From Flaccisagitta enflata (lineage: Eukaryota > Chaetognatha > Sagittoidea > Aphragmophora), in NCBI GenBank assembly GCA_965153355.1, contig OZ231127.1:9424001-9488000 (forward strand): 64,000 nucleotides of DNA, written 5' to 3'. How positions within the stretch are numbered: position 1 is the stretch's first letter; each line of letters begins with the position of its first letter. Position numbers and translations under genes: made by a program. Below the pieces are notes generated by a model. It had not been told where the DNA came from. It ran no database searches and saw nothing but the letters and a program-made list of their open reading frames with translations. This document shows, in pieces, positions 52,077 through 62,197 of the stretch.

Positions 52077-52310
52077 ACAAAGCCAGATTCATGGCTACTC
52101 AAGTCGCGTGCGAGTGTGCAAGGGTCGTAATTGAGGTCACCAGATCATTTGGGCATGAGCAGTGGAGCTCAAAACTGCAAAAACCCAAATAAATGAAAAT
52201 GTGACGGACAAACCGACAGATGGAGGGACCAACAGACAGATGGACCAACAGACAGATGGACCAACGGATGGACCGACAAAAGGGGGTGTAGAGTTGCTTA
52301 GCATGCAACT
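52077..52310 (+). mobile_element. HINE-like element, opposite orientation
   Basis: AACAAAGCCAGATTCATGG, AAGTCGCGTGCGAGTG, core GGGCATGAGCAGTGG, GACC/GACA units, and the hairpin AGTTGCTTAGCATGCAACT with A5. It lies 30 bp from an opposed copy. Confidence 0.75.
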
Positions 52311-52542
52311 AAAAATAGTCCAATTGAACTGATTTGTTTGTTTTTTTTTTAATTAAATTTTTTTGTCTGATCCAATGAAATAGGTTAGAACTTGAAAAAT
52401 GAAGTCTTGATGAGGTCAAGTCACAAGTTGAAGTTTAAGAGATCTTCGCAAATGCATTCACTCAATAGAGCAACCTTCAATTAGCCAAGATCTCAAATAT
52501 CTTTTAACACAAATAAAATTAGGTTACCAAAAATCTATCCTC

Positions 52543-52546
52543 CAGT
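52543..52546. repeat. LTR element target duplication (left)
   Basis: CAGT, repeated at 57701-57704. The unfilled inverted arm has one copy at this position. Confidence 0.8.
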
Positions 52547-52784
52547 AGTAACGAATGATCATCGGGATGATGATCATCCGTCCTGGCTAAAGATCTGTCC
52601 TTGATCAATTTCTGAGCTTCTTAATTATCATTAATTGAGAGAGAAAGAGAGAGAAATTGAGCTAAAAGAAAGAGGCTTTATTCCAGACTAAAGAGAAAAT
52701 TGGATCGCAGTCGAGCAATGCAAAAAGCGAGAGGCAGAGAGAATTTGATAATAATCAAAGGTCAGAACCGGTCGGTTCACGACT
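52547..52784 (-). mobile_element. LTR (3' LTR of minus-strand element)
   Basis: 238 bp, ending AGT..ACT. It matches 57463-57700 at every position seen except one (G versus A near 52603). AATAAA occurs on the minus strand at 52682-52677, as expected for a polyadenylation signal. No clear polypurine tract was seen at its inner edge. Confidence 0.9.
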
Positions 52785-53126
52785 CGGCCTTCACTACCTA
52801 GAGATCATCTTCAATCTATTTAAGATAGGTGAAGATAATCTCTAAAAACAAAAGCTCGGACCCCGTCTAATATCGATACGTTTAAAAACTAAATTCTTAG
52901 AAAATTTAGAAAAGAACGGATCTAAAAAAAAATTCAAAAAATTTTTGATATGTGGAAAATCTCCAGGTGTTACGGAGATGAAAAACCACCATTCATTCAA
53001 ACATACCTAACATAAGAACACAATTCTCAACATACCATTCAATCGAAAGAACACGTGAGTTAAACATTCACAGTCATTCATTCCATTCGAGGCACGCCGA
53101 AAATTGAAGTACAATCATTCCGCATT
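52785..53126. other. LTR-element internal sequence, 5' of antisense gene
   Basis: A near-palindrome (CTAGAGATCATCTTCAATC with AGATAGGTGAAGATAATCTC) lies at 52798-52845. The rest is A/C-rich with a repeated CATTCATTC phrase. No TATA box was identified with confidence. Confidence 0.4.
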
Positions 53127-53294
53127 ATGAAAAACAATAACAATCGCCGACGGAAAGTTAAAGGACAAAATCAAAATCATAATCGCAAAATTCTGTACAA
53201 GAAATTGGACTCTGCGCTCCGAAAGCAAAAATCAACACTTCACCTTTCCTCAACACCTCGACCACTCAAATCAACAAAGTGCGTGTTGTGGTAA
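53127..53294 (+). CDS. Small basic ORF upstream of antisense gene
   Basis: A 55-codon frame rich in Asn, Arg and Lys (start MKNNNNRRRKVKGQNQ). It lies 100 bp before the signal-peptide exon on the same strand. It may be an upstream ORF or a separate small protein. No domain recognised. Confidence 0.3.
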   Translation: MKNNNNRRRKVKGQNQNHNRKILYKKLDSALRKQKSTLHLSSTPRPLKSTKCVLW

Positions 53295-53393
53295 TGAAAG
53301 TGACAAGTACTGACAAGATACTGACAAGATACTGACAAACAAGTTACAATCACCTCGAGTGGAAGACAAGAGAACAACAGACAAATCGTGAAA

Positions 53394-54147
53394 ATGAGAT
53401 ATCACCCCCTCCTCCTCTTCATTCTCTCCGTCCTCCTCCTCCCGGGGAGCGTAGCGGACCAATCAGAGGTGAGAAAACCAATTCAGCAGATTCGTTATCT
53501 AACCCTACCCTAACTTTCCTTCTTCGCTGAAAAGAAGAAAATTCAAGGCCAACGCAAAAATTTTTGTTCACAGACCCCGCAACAACGAGACGGAGAAAGC
53601 AACGGCGATTTCAATCAACGCATCGTGTAATGGTTGAGCACGCGTCCAGAAAAGCCCGATTGCCAACTTGATTCGAAACAAGCCGTCATACGCGATTTTG
53701 GATACGGTGAGAAAATTTTATGCATTATTTAATCTGATCGGCGCCACAGTCACCGAGGGGAGCGACAACGTTCACGCTAATTTCTGAATTTTAAATTTAA
53801 TTTTTGTATCTTCTCTACCAACAGAGTATGGCAAAACGTGTCTTATCATCATCAGTCCTAGCCCCATTAAAGGCAAAAATGGAAAAGACGTGCTCCACAT
53901 CTCACGATGCCTCGAGAGGAGCGATCTGGTCCTGTCACCTCTAATGTGCGGAAAGGAGTATAACCAAATCAACGAGCAGACAGATGAGCTGGAGACCCAA
54001 TCTTGGGCCGTCATCGGCATCACTATCACCAACGTTGTGGCGGTTATTATCCAAGGACTATTACGATGCAAGAAACAAGCGACCTCGAAGGAAAGAGAAG
54101 AAGAAGAAGAAGACCGACACAAAGTCTACCATTATGTCAGTAAGTGA
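53394..54147 (+). pseudogene. Spliced secreted/membrane protein gene, antisense to LTR element
   Basis: Exon 1 (53394-53468) encodes a 25-aa signal peptide (RYHPLLLFILSVLLLPGSVA) and ends at GAG|GTGAGA. Exon 2 (53574-53706) follows TTCACAG and ends ACG|GTGAGA. Exon 3 (53825 on) follows ACCAACAG, with phases 0 and 1 matching at both junctions. The ectodomain has four cysteines; a hydrophobic segment (SWAVIGITITNVVAVIIQGL) and RCKK with a Glu-rich tail follow. An in-frame TAA at 53628-53630 interrupts exon 2. The frame stops at 54147, unless the GTCA|GTAAGT donor at 54140 (or GTCAGT at 54136) splices to 54772. No homologous family was recognised; it could be a captured host gene or an envelope-like accessory gene. 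Confidence 0.6.
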
Positions 54148-54489
54148 ACTCAGTGTGAACGTGCCAGAGGCGAAAGAACGCACCCTTTCTTGATTTTTGA
54201 CTTCCGCAAAGCAGAGTGGGGGGAGAGAGGGGGATAAAGAGAGGTGAAATTGCGCAGAAAGGGAATCCGGATGTAACTATAGTATAATATTTGTGAATAC
54301 GGTTAATATTGTTGAGTAATATTTTTGGAAAAAAAGTGTGCAGAATAATATTTTTGTCATTGACAAAATAGAACATGAGTAAATATTTCCGGCCGGGAAA
54401 CAGTGGTTAATATTTTTTAGTTCGTGAGAAAATGAAAACGGAACTAAAATGGATAATATTTAGAGAAAGCGTTGAAAAATTCAACCAAA

Positions 54490-54714
54490 ATTGAGATGAA
54501 AACGAGGGAGAGAGGGGGAGAAAGAGAGGGAGAGAGAGGGGGAGAGAGAGAGGAAGAGAGGGGAAGAGAGAGGGGGAGAGAGAGAAGGAGAAAGAGAGGA
54601 GAGAGAGAGGGAGAGAGAGAGGGGAGAAAGAGAGGAAGAGAGGGGGGAAAGAGGGGAAGAGAGAGAGTAAGAGAGGGGAGGGAGAGAGGGAGAGAGAGAG
54701 GAGAGAGAGAGCTA
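54490..54714. repeat. GGGAGAGA-rich tract
   Basis: Irregular purine repeat in the presumed intron or spacer of the antisense unit. Confidence 0.9.
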
Positions 54715-54771
54715 ACGCAAATATCCAGCGACCACCGCTTAAAAAAAATGTGTACTACATTTTATTCCCAG

Positions 54772-55008
54772 GCCCTCGACGCGACAGAAACGACGACGAC
54801 GATCGAGACGATGGGAGGAATCGAGTTTGACGGAAACAAAAGGCCCGCGACTTATGCGCAAAATGGGCGCAAAATCGACGTTTTGCGCAATAAGGCGAAA
54901 GTGGAGAAGGATCAGGATCTGGTGCGTCAGATGGAAACAAAAGGCGCGCTTTATCGAAATTGGACAATTGAGGAATGGAGAGAAAAAGGATCGGCGCGCG
55001 CTTCATAA
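54772..55008 (+). CDS. Possible terminal exon of antisense gene
   Basis: After the acceptor-like ACATTTTATTCCCAG, a GC-richer frame runs 79 codons (LDATETTTTIETMGGIEF..NWTIEEWREKGSARAS) to a stop at 55008. Its composition is unlike its AT-rich surroundings. It would be phase 0, which agrees with the weaker GTCAGT donor after 54135 but not with the stronger GTAAGT donor. It is therefore uncertain whether it joins the membrane-protein gene, is alternatively spliced, or is separate. Confidence 0.35.
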   Translation, partial: ALDATETTTTIETMGGIEFDGNKRPATYAQNGRKIDVLRNKAKVEKDQDLVRQMETKGALYRNWTIEEWREKGSARAS

Positions 55009-55469
55009 CAGACACATAGTGAGTGAGGGCAACGTTAAAAAGAGAAAAACTAGAATACAGTGAGAAACTGATATAACGAATCGCCGCGAATAAGAGACTC
55101 GTTAATAACGAATATGTACAAGAAGTGTTCCAGTCGTGAAAATTGTTTGTGAGAGACCGAGACACTTAGACAGAAGGCAATTAAATTGTAGATACAGTCA
55201 GATAGAGTTTTTGTGAGACTGTACCCGCGTATAATGAATTATCGCAAATAAAAGAATTCTGTACATGACATAACTCGATTAATCATTTCTTTACAGCAAA
55301 AGCAAGTTTTTATCATTTTTAACATTTTAGTTTCCACCTTTTGTTTCGTTTCTCTCGGGGGTTTGAGTGTTTAAAAATCTTTTTCTTTTAGAAATTTAAA
55401 GGTGGGTGGTCGCTGTTCCGTCTTTAAGTAATTTATATCTGCACACTTATCTGCCAAATTACGTGCAAA
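55009..55469. other. LTR-element internal non-coding sequence
   Basis: No coding frame. CGAATCGCCGCGAATAAGAG and similar phrases repeat irregularly (55075-55255). Confidence 0.35.
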
Positions 55470-55844
55470 ATGAGTTATAATGAGACCTATTGGAACCAAT
55501 CTCCCTCAGCGACCGAGAATGGTACAATGGTGCAGGCCCATTATAACCCTGGGTACCCTTGGTGGTTGGAAGAGGTCGTTGGCTGTGCTGGGGCCGCTGT
55601 CCTGTTAATCGTTTGCATCATCGTTGGGATAAAAAATCCTGACCTGGCTCGTCGCCTGCTGAGCCATGGTCAAGATTTTCTCTCAATGGTGATGGAAAGG
55701 ATAAGGAACAGAGGTCACAGGGCACCACCACCACTTCCACCCCGCAATGGTATCCCGCGTAATTTTACAGATGATGAAATGATAGAGATGCGAGAATGTC
55801 AAAATGGAGGATATGATGCGCCCGCAAGAAGTGTGTGGATATAA
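55470..55844 (+). CDS. Small single-pass membrane protein ORF, antisense to LTR element
   Basis: This is an intact frame of 124 codons. Residues 1-34 carry potential N-glycosylation sites (NET, NGT) and aromatic residues (NPGYPWWLEE). Residues 36-55 form one membrane span (VVGCAGAAVLLIVCIIVGIK). The C-terminal half is basic, then has APPPLPPRNG, an SH3/WW-ligand-like motif, and an acidic stretch DDEMIEM. There is no cleavable signal peptide, so an N-out/C-in type III topology is likely. AATAAA-like sequence follows near 55938. Strand and position suggest a second gene of the antisense unit. No family recognised. Confidence 0.5.
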   Translation: MSYNETYWNQSPSATENGTMVQAHYNPGYPWWLEEVVGCAGAAVLLIVCIIVGIKNPDLARRLLSHGQDFLSMVMERIRNRGHRAPPPLPPRNGIPRNFTDDEMIEMRECQNGGYDAPARSVWI

Positions 55845-55997
55845 ATATAGGGGTAATCCGAGTTTATGGTAAAATGATCATGGTTATTCATTTTCTTTCT
55901 ACTTTGTACTTCTTAAAAAAAATACAAAAAACCAAAAAAAAATAAAAAAATCATCTTTCCTATAAACTCAAAATTGATCATCATATGGAAAAATAGA

Positions 55998-57377
55998 CTA
56001 AACCCACAAATCAGAGATTCCAAAATCAGCAAGTGAATCGAGACTATAATTGTTTTTTCCACTATGATGGATGAAAAGTTTTTCGACGGAATTCACCGAG
56101 GCATCATCATTCAATGCCCTGGCACGAGAACGCGTTAAAGCTGGCTCAATCTCTGGCTCACTCAGTTCCAAACTTACATTCATTGAGTCCACGAGGCGAC
56201 GTAACTCATCTTCAGTGAGTTTAGTTTTGATCAACACGTCACCTGGGAGAATTTGATGTTCATCCGTCACGACACTTCGAACCTTAAATGCATTTGTGGC
56301 GACTCGTTCTTCCACCACAAATCCGTCCACAACCACTCTGTGGCCGTATTTCTTCGGCGTCCCGACAGGCCACACAGAGCGTTTCTTTAAGACGCAATCA
56401 CCGCTTTTGAGGCGGCGCGTGTAGTTCGTCGGAGATTGTTTCTTCTGTCGCCGGATGAACGCAGCCACGTCGTTTTGGAGAGACGCGGCGCCGGCGGCAC
56501 GTGCAGCAGCGACGCAGTCGACGAGCGATTTGGCGACGCCGTCGACGACCTCGTCGGATGCAGAACGAAGAAACGAAGTTGGAGGACGCACATAGAAGAA
56601 ATCACGTGGGGAAAGATTCATGGGGAGAGCGTCACATGGAGATGCGTTATAGGTGAGCGTGGATTCCTCTAACAGACGGGGAAAAGCGATTTTTGGACAC
56701 TCGGTACTGTATTTGACGATGAGACGAGAAATAGTGCCGATAGTTTTTTCAGCACGAGATTGTGATCTGCTGACGTAAGCGTGTCCATGTGTGATCGAAA
56801 CGTGATGCGAAATCAGAAATTGTTTTGCGCGTGAGTTTTCTTTCAGCAACCCGTTATCGCATTGTATTTTTGAAGGTAGTCCGGAGAAGTGGCGACGCAT
56901 ATCGAGAAAACAACGAAGAATTTCGGCGTCAGAGGTCGAATATATCGTTGACGTGAACGCAAATCGAGACGCCGCGTCAATCGCGACAAAGTATGACGGC
57001 GTTCGGCCGGAAGTGGTCTTGAAATTGTTCCACGGGCCACACACGTCCACTTCAACGGTCGATAAAGGCTCAGTCGCGATTTTGTTGCCATTGTCTTCCT
57101 TTCTACAGGTGGGATGATTGTTTAACACACATGCCGAATAGTACTGTCTTTTGAGAGAATCCATGGTCTTTCTTTGACCAATGTGACCGGATGATGATGG
57201 TGAGTTGAATGAATGAGTTTCGCCGACAAGCTTCAAAAATTCATTAGATCCCACCACAATAAGTGGGTCAACGATACCCAACGGATTTAACCAAAATCTG
57301 ATTATGATGTTTTGGTCTGTCAGTCGGAAAAGCGAACGATGGCGTAAGAAGTCCAACAGCAGCAGCAGCAACAACAT
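55998..57377 (-). CDS. LTR retrotransposon integrase (rve fold), 5'-truncated pol
   Basis: It joins retroelement cDNA to target DNA. An H..H..C..C zinc-binding region (HIGQRKTMDSLKRQYY) precedes the catalytic core. The three catalytic residues are D at 57047-57045 (EVDVCGPW), D at 56858-56856 (QCDNG) and E at 56750-56748 (SRAEKTIG), with 35 residues between the last two, the DD35E signature. An SH3-like C-terminal part follows (GDCVLKKRSVWPVG..GDVLIK). The frame is open from 57524, but codons upstream of 57377 run through LTR, tRNA-derived and inverted-LTR sequence. The Met at 57377 directly follows that junction. No reverse transcriptase precedes it. The lineage (Ty3/gypsy-like rather than BEL?) is unsettled. 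Confidence 0.85.
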   Translation of the reverse strand: MLLLLLLLDFLRHRSLFRLTDQNIIIRFWLNPLGIVDPLIVVGSNEFLKLVGETHSFNSPSSSGHIGQRKTMDSLKRQYYSACVLNNHPTCRKEDNGNKIATEPLSTVEVDVCGPWNNFKTTSGRTPSYFVAIDAASRFAFTSTIYSTSDAEILRCFLDMRRHFSGLPSKIQCDNGLLKENSRAKQFLISHHVSITHGHAYVSRSQSRAEKTIGTISRLIVKYSTECPKIAFPRLLEESTLTYNASPCDALPMNLSPRDFFYVRPPTSFLRSASDEVVDGVAKSLVDCVAAARAAGAASLQNDVAAFIRRQKKQSPTNYTRRLKSGDCVLKKRSVWPVGTPKKYGHRVVVDGFVVEERVATNAFKVRSVVTDEHQILPGDVLIKTKLTEDELRRLVDSMNVSLELSEPEIEPALTRSRARALNDDASVNSVEKLFIHHSGKNNYSLDSLADFGISDLWV

Positions 57378-57379
57378 CA

Positions 57380-57420
57380 GCCAGGACGGATGATCATCAT
57401 CCCGATGATCATTCGTTACT
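57380..57420 (+). repeat. Inverted 41-bp copy of LTR end
   Basis: The exact reverse complement of the first 41 bp of the LTR (57463-57503), placed on the far side of the tRNA-derived segment. It is an apparent reverse-transcription rearrangement. Confidence 0.9.
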
Positions 57421-57462
57421 GTCTCTTCGGAGGCGTGGGTTCGAATCCCACCGCTGCCACCA
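57421..57462 (-). promoter_or_regulatory. Primer-binding site continuing into 42 nt of tRNA-Leu
   Basis: Reading on the minus strand directly after the LTR, TGGTGGCAGCGGTGGGATTC is the complement of a mature tRNA 3' end including CCA. The plus strand has variable arm TCTCTTCGGAGGC, T-arm GTGGGTTCGAATCCCAC and acceptor CGCTGCCA+CCA, characteristic of eukaryotic tRNA-Leu. Normal primer sites are about 18 nt; here the match runs 42 nt. It is not a tRNA gene: the 5' half is absent. Confidence 0.85.
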
Positions 57463-57700
57463 AGTAACGAATGATCATCGGGATGATGATCATCCGTCCT
57501 GGCTAAAGATCTGTCCTTAATCAATTTCTGAGCTTCTTAATTATCATTAATTGAGAGAGAAAGAGAGAGAAATTGAGCTAAAAGAAAGAGGCTTTATTCC
57601 AGACTAAAGAGAAAATTGGATCGCAGTCGAGCAATGCAAAAAGCGAGAGGCAGAGAGAATTTGATAATAATCAAAGGTCAGAACCGGTCGGTTCACGACT
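57463..57700 (-). mobile_element. LTR (5' LTR of minus-strand element)
   Basis: 238 bp, partner of 52547-52784, with AATAAA on the minus strand at 57598-57593. It is flanked outward by CAGT (57701-57704). Confidence 0.9.
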
Positions 57701-57734
57701 CAGTCTAGGTTTTTATTGCTCCCATCGTACTGTA

Positions 57735-58001
57735 TATGACACTCGGTCCATTAATGTGTCATTCCATCTGTTGGTCTGTCATGCTGAAGTAATAAGGTGT
57801 GAAAAAACTGGAAATGCTTATGTAAAAAAATGTGTGGAAACGCATTTTTCATCACCGACTCACAAATATTAGAGGCTTTGTCCATGTTTTGGACTGAGAG
57901 TGGTGTGTCTGTGTGGGGGGGGTGTTCCATGTGTTTAGGTATGCCTGTGTGAGGGTGTGTGTCTGTGTGCAAGTGTCGTCAAATGAGTTTCAAGCCTGTT
58001 T
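57735..58001. other. Unassigned sequence
   Basis: GTGTGTCTGTGTG-type imperfect repeat at 57895-57975; no gene. Confidence 0.4.
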
Positions 58002-58200
58002 AATTGCGGACACGCAACTTTAAAGGTGGCTTAGTCCCTCTGTCCATCAGTCTGTCTGTTGTTCCATGGTGATCAAGTCAAAAAGTATAAAAACAAGCAT
58101 TTTAGATACTTATTATGTATGTTTGTGAATGGGTGGGTAGAGATTGGGGCGTGGATGAGGGTTGAATGCCCCTGCCCACTCGTCCGCAACAATATTGTAA
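58002..58200 (-). mobile_element. HINE-like element
   Basis: Hairpin ATTGCGGACACGCAACT, short GTCC/GTCT tract, GTCAAAAAGTATAAAAACAAGC core and CCCACTCGTCCGCAAC. GTCCGCAA is the complement of hairpin TTGCGGAC. The CCGGCC block is worn. Confidence 0.65.
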
Positions 58201-58320
58201 CCCCACATCGCTTGTTTGTTGAATTAAGAGGAAGCAGATAAAGTATTTTGGTTGGATATGCTCAGAGGTGAGAATGTTGATTAACTCATTTTGCCCTGAA
58301 AATTAGCTACTCAGAATAAA

Positions 58321-58442
58321 AACAAGGCCAAGTAGGCCAATATGGTGCGACGTGAGGATCATCGACCTAATGTATTACCAACAGACAGACCAACCAACCA
58401 ACCAATGGACACAGCCAGTTATAGAGGTGCTTTGTCGCACCT
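58321..58442 (+). mobile_element. Minimal M-subfamily hairpin element, 122 bp
   Basis: AACAAGGCCAAGTAGGCC opens the element. GGTGCGAC (58344-58351) is matched by GTCGCACC (58434-58441) inside the terminal hairpin AGGTGC..GCACCT. ACAG/ACCA tetranucleotides lie between, and A5 follows. It is the shortest complete-looking copy in the window. Confidence 0.75.
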
Positions 58443-58809
58443 AAAAATCTATAAGCAGGTAAAATAACTCCTCAAGAGCTAGCAAGTGGTGAAATCATCA
58501 TGTCGATACTTATTTCTTTTAGATTTGACAGTCGCTTAAAGGTATGAAGGTATTGATGAAGATTGATACCGAACATGACCATCATTTTCAATATCAATTT
58601 CAATTTCAGTTAGCAAGTTAGGGGCTGAAGGCAATGACGGCAAGGGGAATCAATTGTGCCTTCCATCGGTCAGTCTGTCCGTTGGTCTGTCGGTTGGTCA
58701 CGATGTTAAAAAAAAAACAACTCAAACCTAATGCCCTCTACAATGTAGGCAATTGCCATCTCTATGAAACAGCGTCTTTGTTACAATCAACCCTGTCACC
58801 TTTGAAAGC
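58443..58809. other. Unassigned sequence
   Basis: A GTCC/GTTG fragment (58660-58700) resembles a HINE tract; otherwise nothing. Confidence 0.35.
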
Positions 58810-58946
58810 GCCCTAAAAAAGGTTCCTGCGCGCGTAGAAAGTTGCGCATGGGCTTGTTTAGCCACGTTTTTGCAAAGGAACATTGTGAGGGGGGCGCAAA
58901 AGCATGATTTGGCGTATAACCGGGATGTAACCGGCGTACTGTACAT
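58810..58946. repeat. Dispersed repeat, inverted partner of 50513
   Basis: Complement of 50513-50648; both contain the GCGCGC-flanked AAGTTGCGCATGGGC block. Confidence 0.65.
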
Positions 58947-59334
58947 CGTCAGGCGCGATTTTTTGTTTCTGTCTCCTTTGGTCAGCCTTAAAGCCGGGCA
59001 ATATGGGCCATGCAAAAATTAGCCATGGTAAAATGGGCCAAGCTATGCTGTTCAAAGGCCAAAACAGAAACGAATTGGGCGTGAGGCGAGAGTTTTTGTT
59101 TGTTTTAATTACCATTGAGAAGGAGAGAAAATACAAATTGTCAACCCATTTCTTCGAAATCTATCACAGAACTATCTGTCTGTGTGTCAGATCCATCTAT
59201 CTGTCTGTCTATCTGTCAGATCGCCCATGATTCACTTCCTTCATACAGACCGATGCAACGTTCATAACTCCATACAAGCTAAGTTCGGAGCAATAAATCA
59301 TTAATACAATCATTAGTACAATCGAGGGAATTCG
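58947..59334. other. Unassigned sequence
   Basis: Two imperfect ATGGGCCATGC/ATGGGCCAAGC units near 59005; GTCT run at 59190-59215. No gene. Confidence 0.35.
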
Positions 59335-61115
<1,781 letters not shown>

Positions 61116-61380
61116 TTCTCTGGATCTGCTGATTGGTGGTTTTCGACTACAAGTTCGAGATCTTTTTTTAATCAATGGAATTGAAGTTCATTTCTCGAGA
61201 AATCTACTTCGGAGAAATAAATAAAAAGTGTATTTCTATGCCACACACTTGTTATGCAGAAGCGCCACGTCTGCAGACGTTCTCCTTTTCAGTGAGGCTG
61301 ACAACAAATTTGTCGATGCTTCCTCAAACTTGCTCAAAACCGCTTAGAATGACCGCTGGCTATTACTCAGCAAATATCAA

Positions 61381-61760
61381 ATTGAATGAATGAATGAACG
61401 AATGAATGAATGAATGAATGAATGAATGAATGAATGAATGAATGAATGAATGAATGAATGAATGAATGAATGAATGAATGAATGAATGAATGAATGAATG
61501 AATGAATAAATGAATACTTAAATGAATGAAGTAAGTAAATGAAAGAATGAATGAATGAATGAATGAATGAATGAATGAATGAATGAATGAATGAATGAAT
61601 GAATGAATGAATAAATGAAAAAATGAAAGAATGAATTCATTAATTAATCAATAAAGGAAGAAATGAATGAATCAATGAATGAATCAATGAATCAATGAAC
61701 ATATGAATTAAGGAATGAATGAATGTTTGAAGAATTGAAAAATAAATGAAAGAATGAATT
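61381..61760. repeat. (GAAT)n microsatellite
   Basis: GAAT units, increasingly imperfect to the right. Confidence 0.95.
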
Positions 61761-62184
61761 CAATGAATGTAGGAAGGAATAGTGAAAAAGTGACCCAAAG
61801 ACAAGGAAGGAAACAAAATCGTCTCAGTATTGAAACTTCGCATTACGTCTTTACTGCTAGTTTGCTACTAGCGATGCGTGGGCGTACACCTCGAAAAGAG
61901 AAGAGACTCAAAAAGCTCTTGATTCAAACATGTAAGTATAAATCGAAGAGCAGATGAAGAACAACAACAACAACTAAGACCTTCGATTTGGATATGCACG
62001 ACTTTTTCTAGTCGAAAGTGACGTCATGGAAAAAGTCGCGCAGCAGCAGTGCAACAACGGCCACGCTGCAGCAAGAAGCAGCAGCAAACACCTCTTCTGC
62101 GACGATGACAAAACAACTAGACAAACTCCGGATGTTAGTCCAGGAAAGGAAAGGAGGGGCGCCAGGATACATGTACATGGAATA
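61754..62184 (+). pseudogene. Candidate two-exon gene fragment
   Basis: A frame including MRGRTPRKEKRLKKLLIQT ends at a strong donor (ACAT|GTAAGTAT, 61931). The acceptor CACGACTTTTTCTAG at 62011 restores the phase, and the frame continues QQQCNNGHAAARSSS to about 62184. There a TA-flanked inverted-repeat element and a HINE-like element begin, giving a stop within a few codons. The encoded stretch is basic, then Gln/Ser/Ala-rich. No family recognised. It could be the 5' part of a truncated host gene, or chance. Confidence 0.25.
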
Positions 62185-62197
62185 CACTCTTTTTTTT

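Larger units (their letters stand above)
52547..57700 (-). mobile_element. Non-autonomous LTR retrotransposon with antisense genes
   Basis: Two 238-bp LTRs, a CAGT duplication and a tRNA-Leu primer site give a minus-strand element. Its sense strand carries only an integrase (57377-55998); gag, protease, reverse transcriptase and RNase H are absent. The remaining 3.2 kb (52785-55990) reads on the opposite strand as a spliced membrane-protein gene and a second membrane ORF. The CAGT duplication and continuity of the host inverted repeat on both sides show that all of it arrived in one insertion. Near-identical LTRs make it young, so it was probably mobilised in trans. Confidence 0.85.
51540..57732. 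mobile_element. TA-flanked long inverted-repeat element, split by LTR retrotransposon
   Basis: The left arm (51540 to about 51720, starting CAGTACGATGGGAGCAAT) pairs with about 52395-52546 continued at 57705-57732, and TA flanks both ends (51538-51539, 57733-57734). Without the LTR element it is about 1035 bp and holds two HINE-like insertions. The left arm preserves the unfilled target of the LTR element, reading CTAGACTGGAGG. Confidence 0.85.

Noticed and set aside
54472-54760. N-terminal extension of the 178-aa frame starting at 54472
   Set aside because: The first 80 or so residues are a GGGAGAGA purine repeat. Only the part after the acceptor-like site near 54771 has coding-like composition.
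57421-57462. Functional tRNA-Leu gene
   Set aside because: Only the 3' 42 nt plus an encoded CCA are present, directly abutting an LTR. The acceptor 5' strand, D-arm and anticodon arm are missing, so it is retroelement primer-derived.
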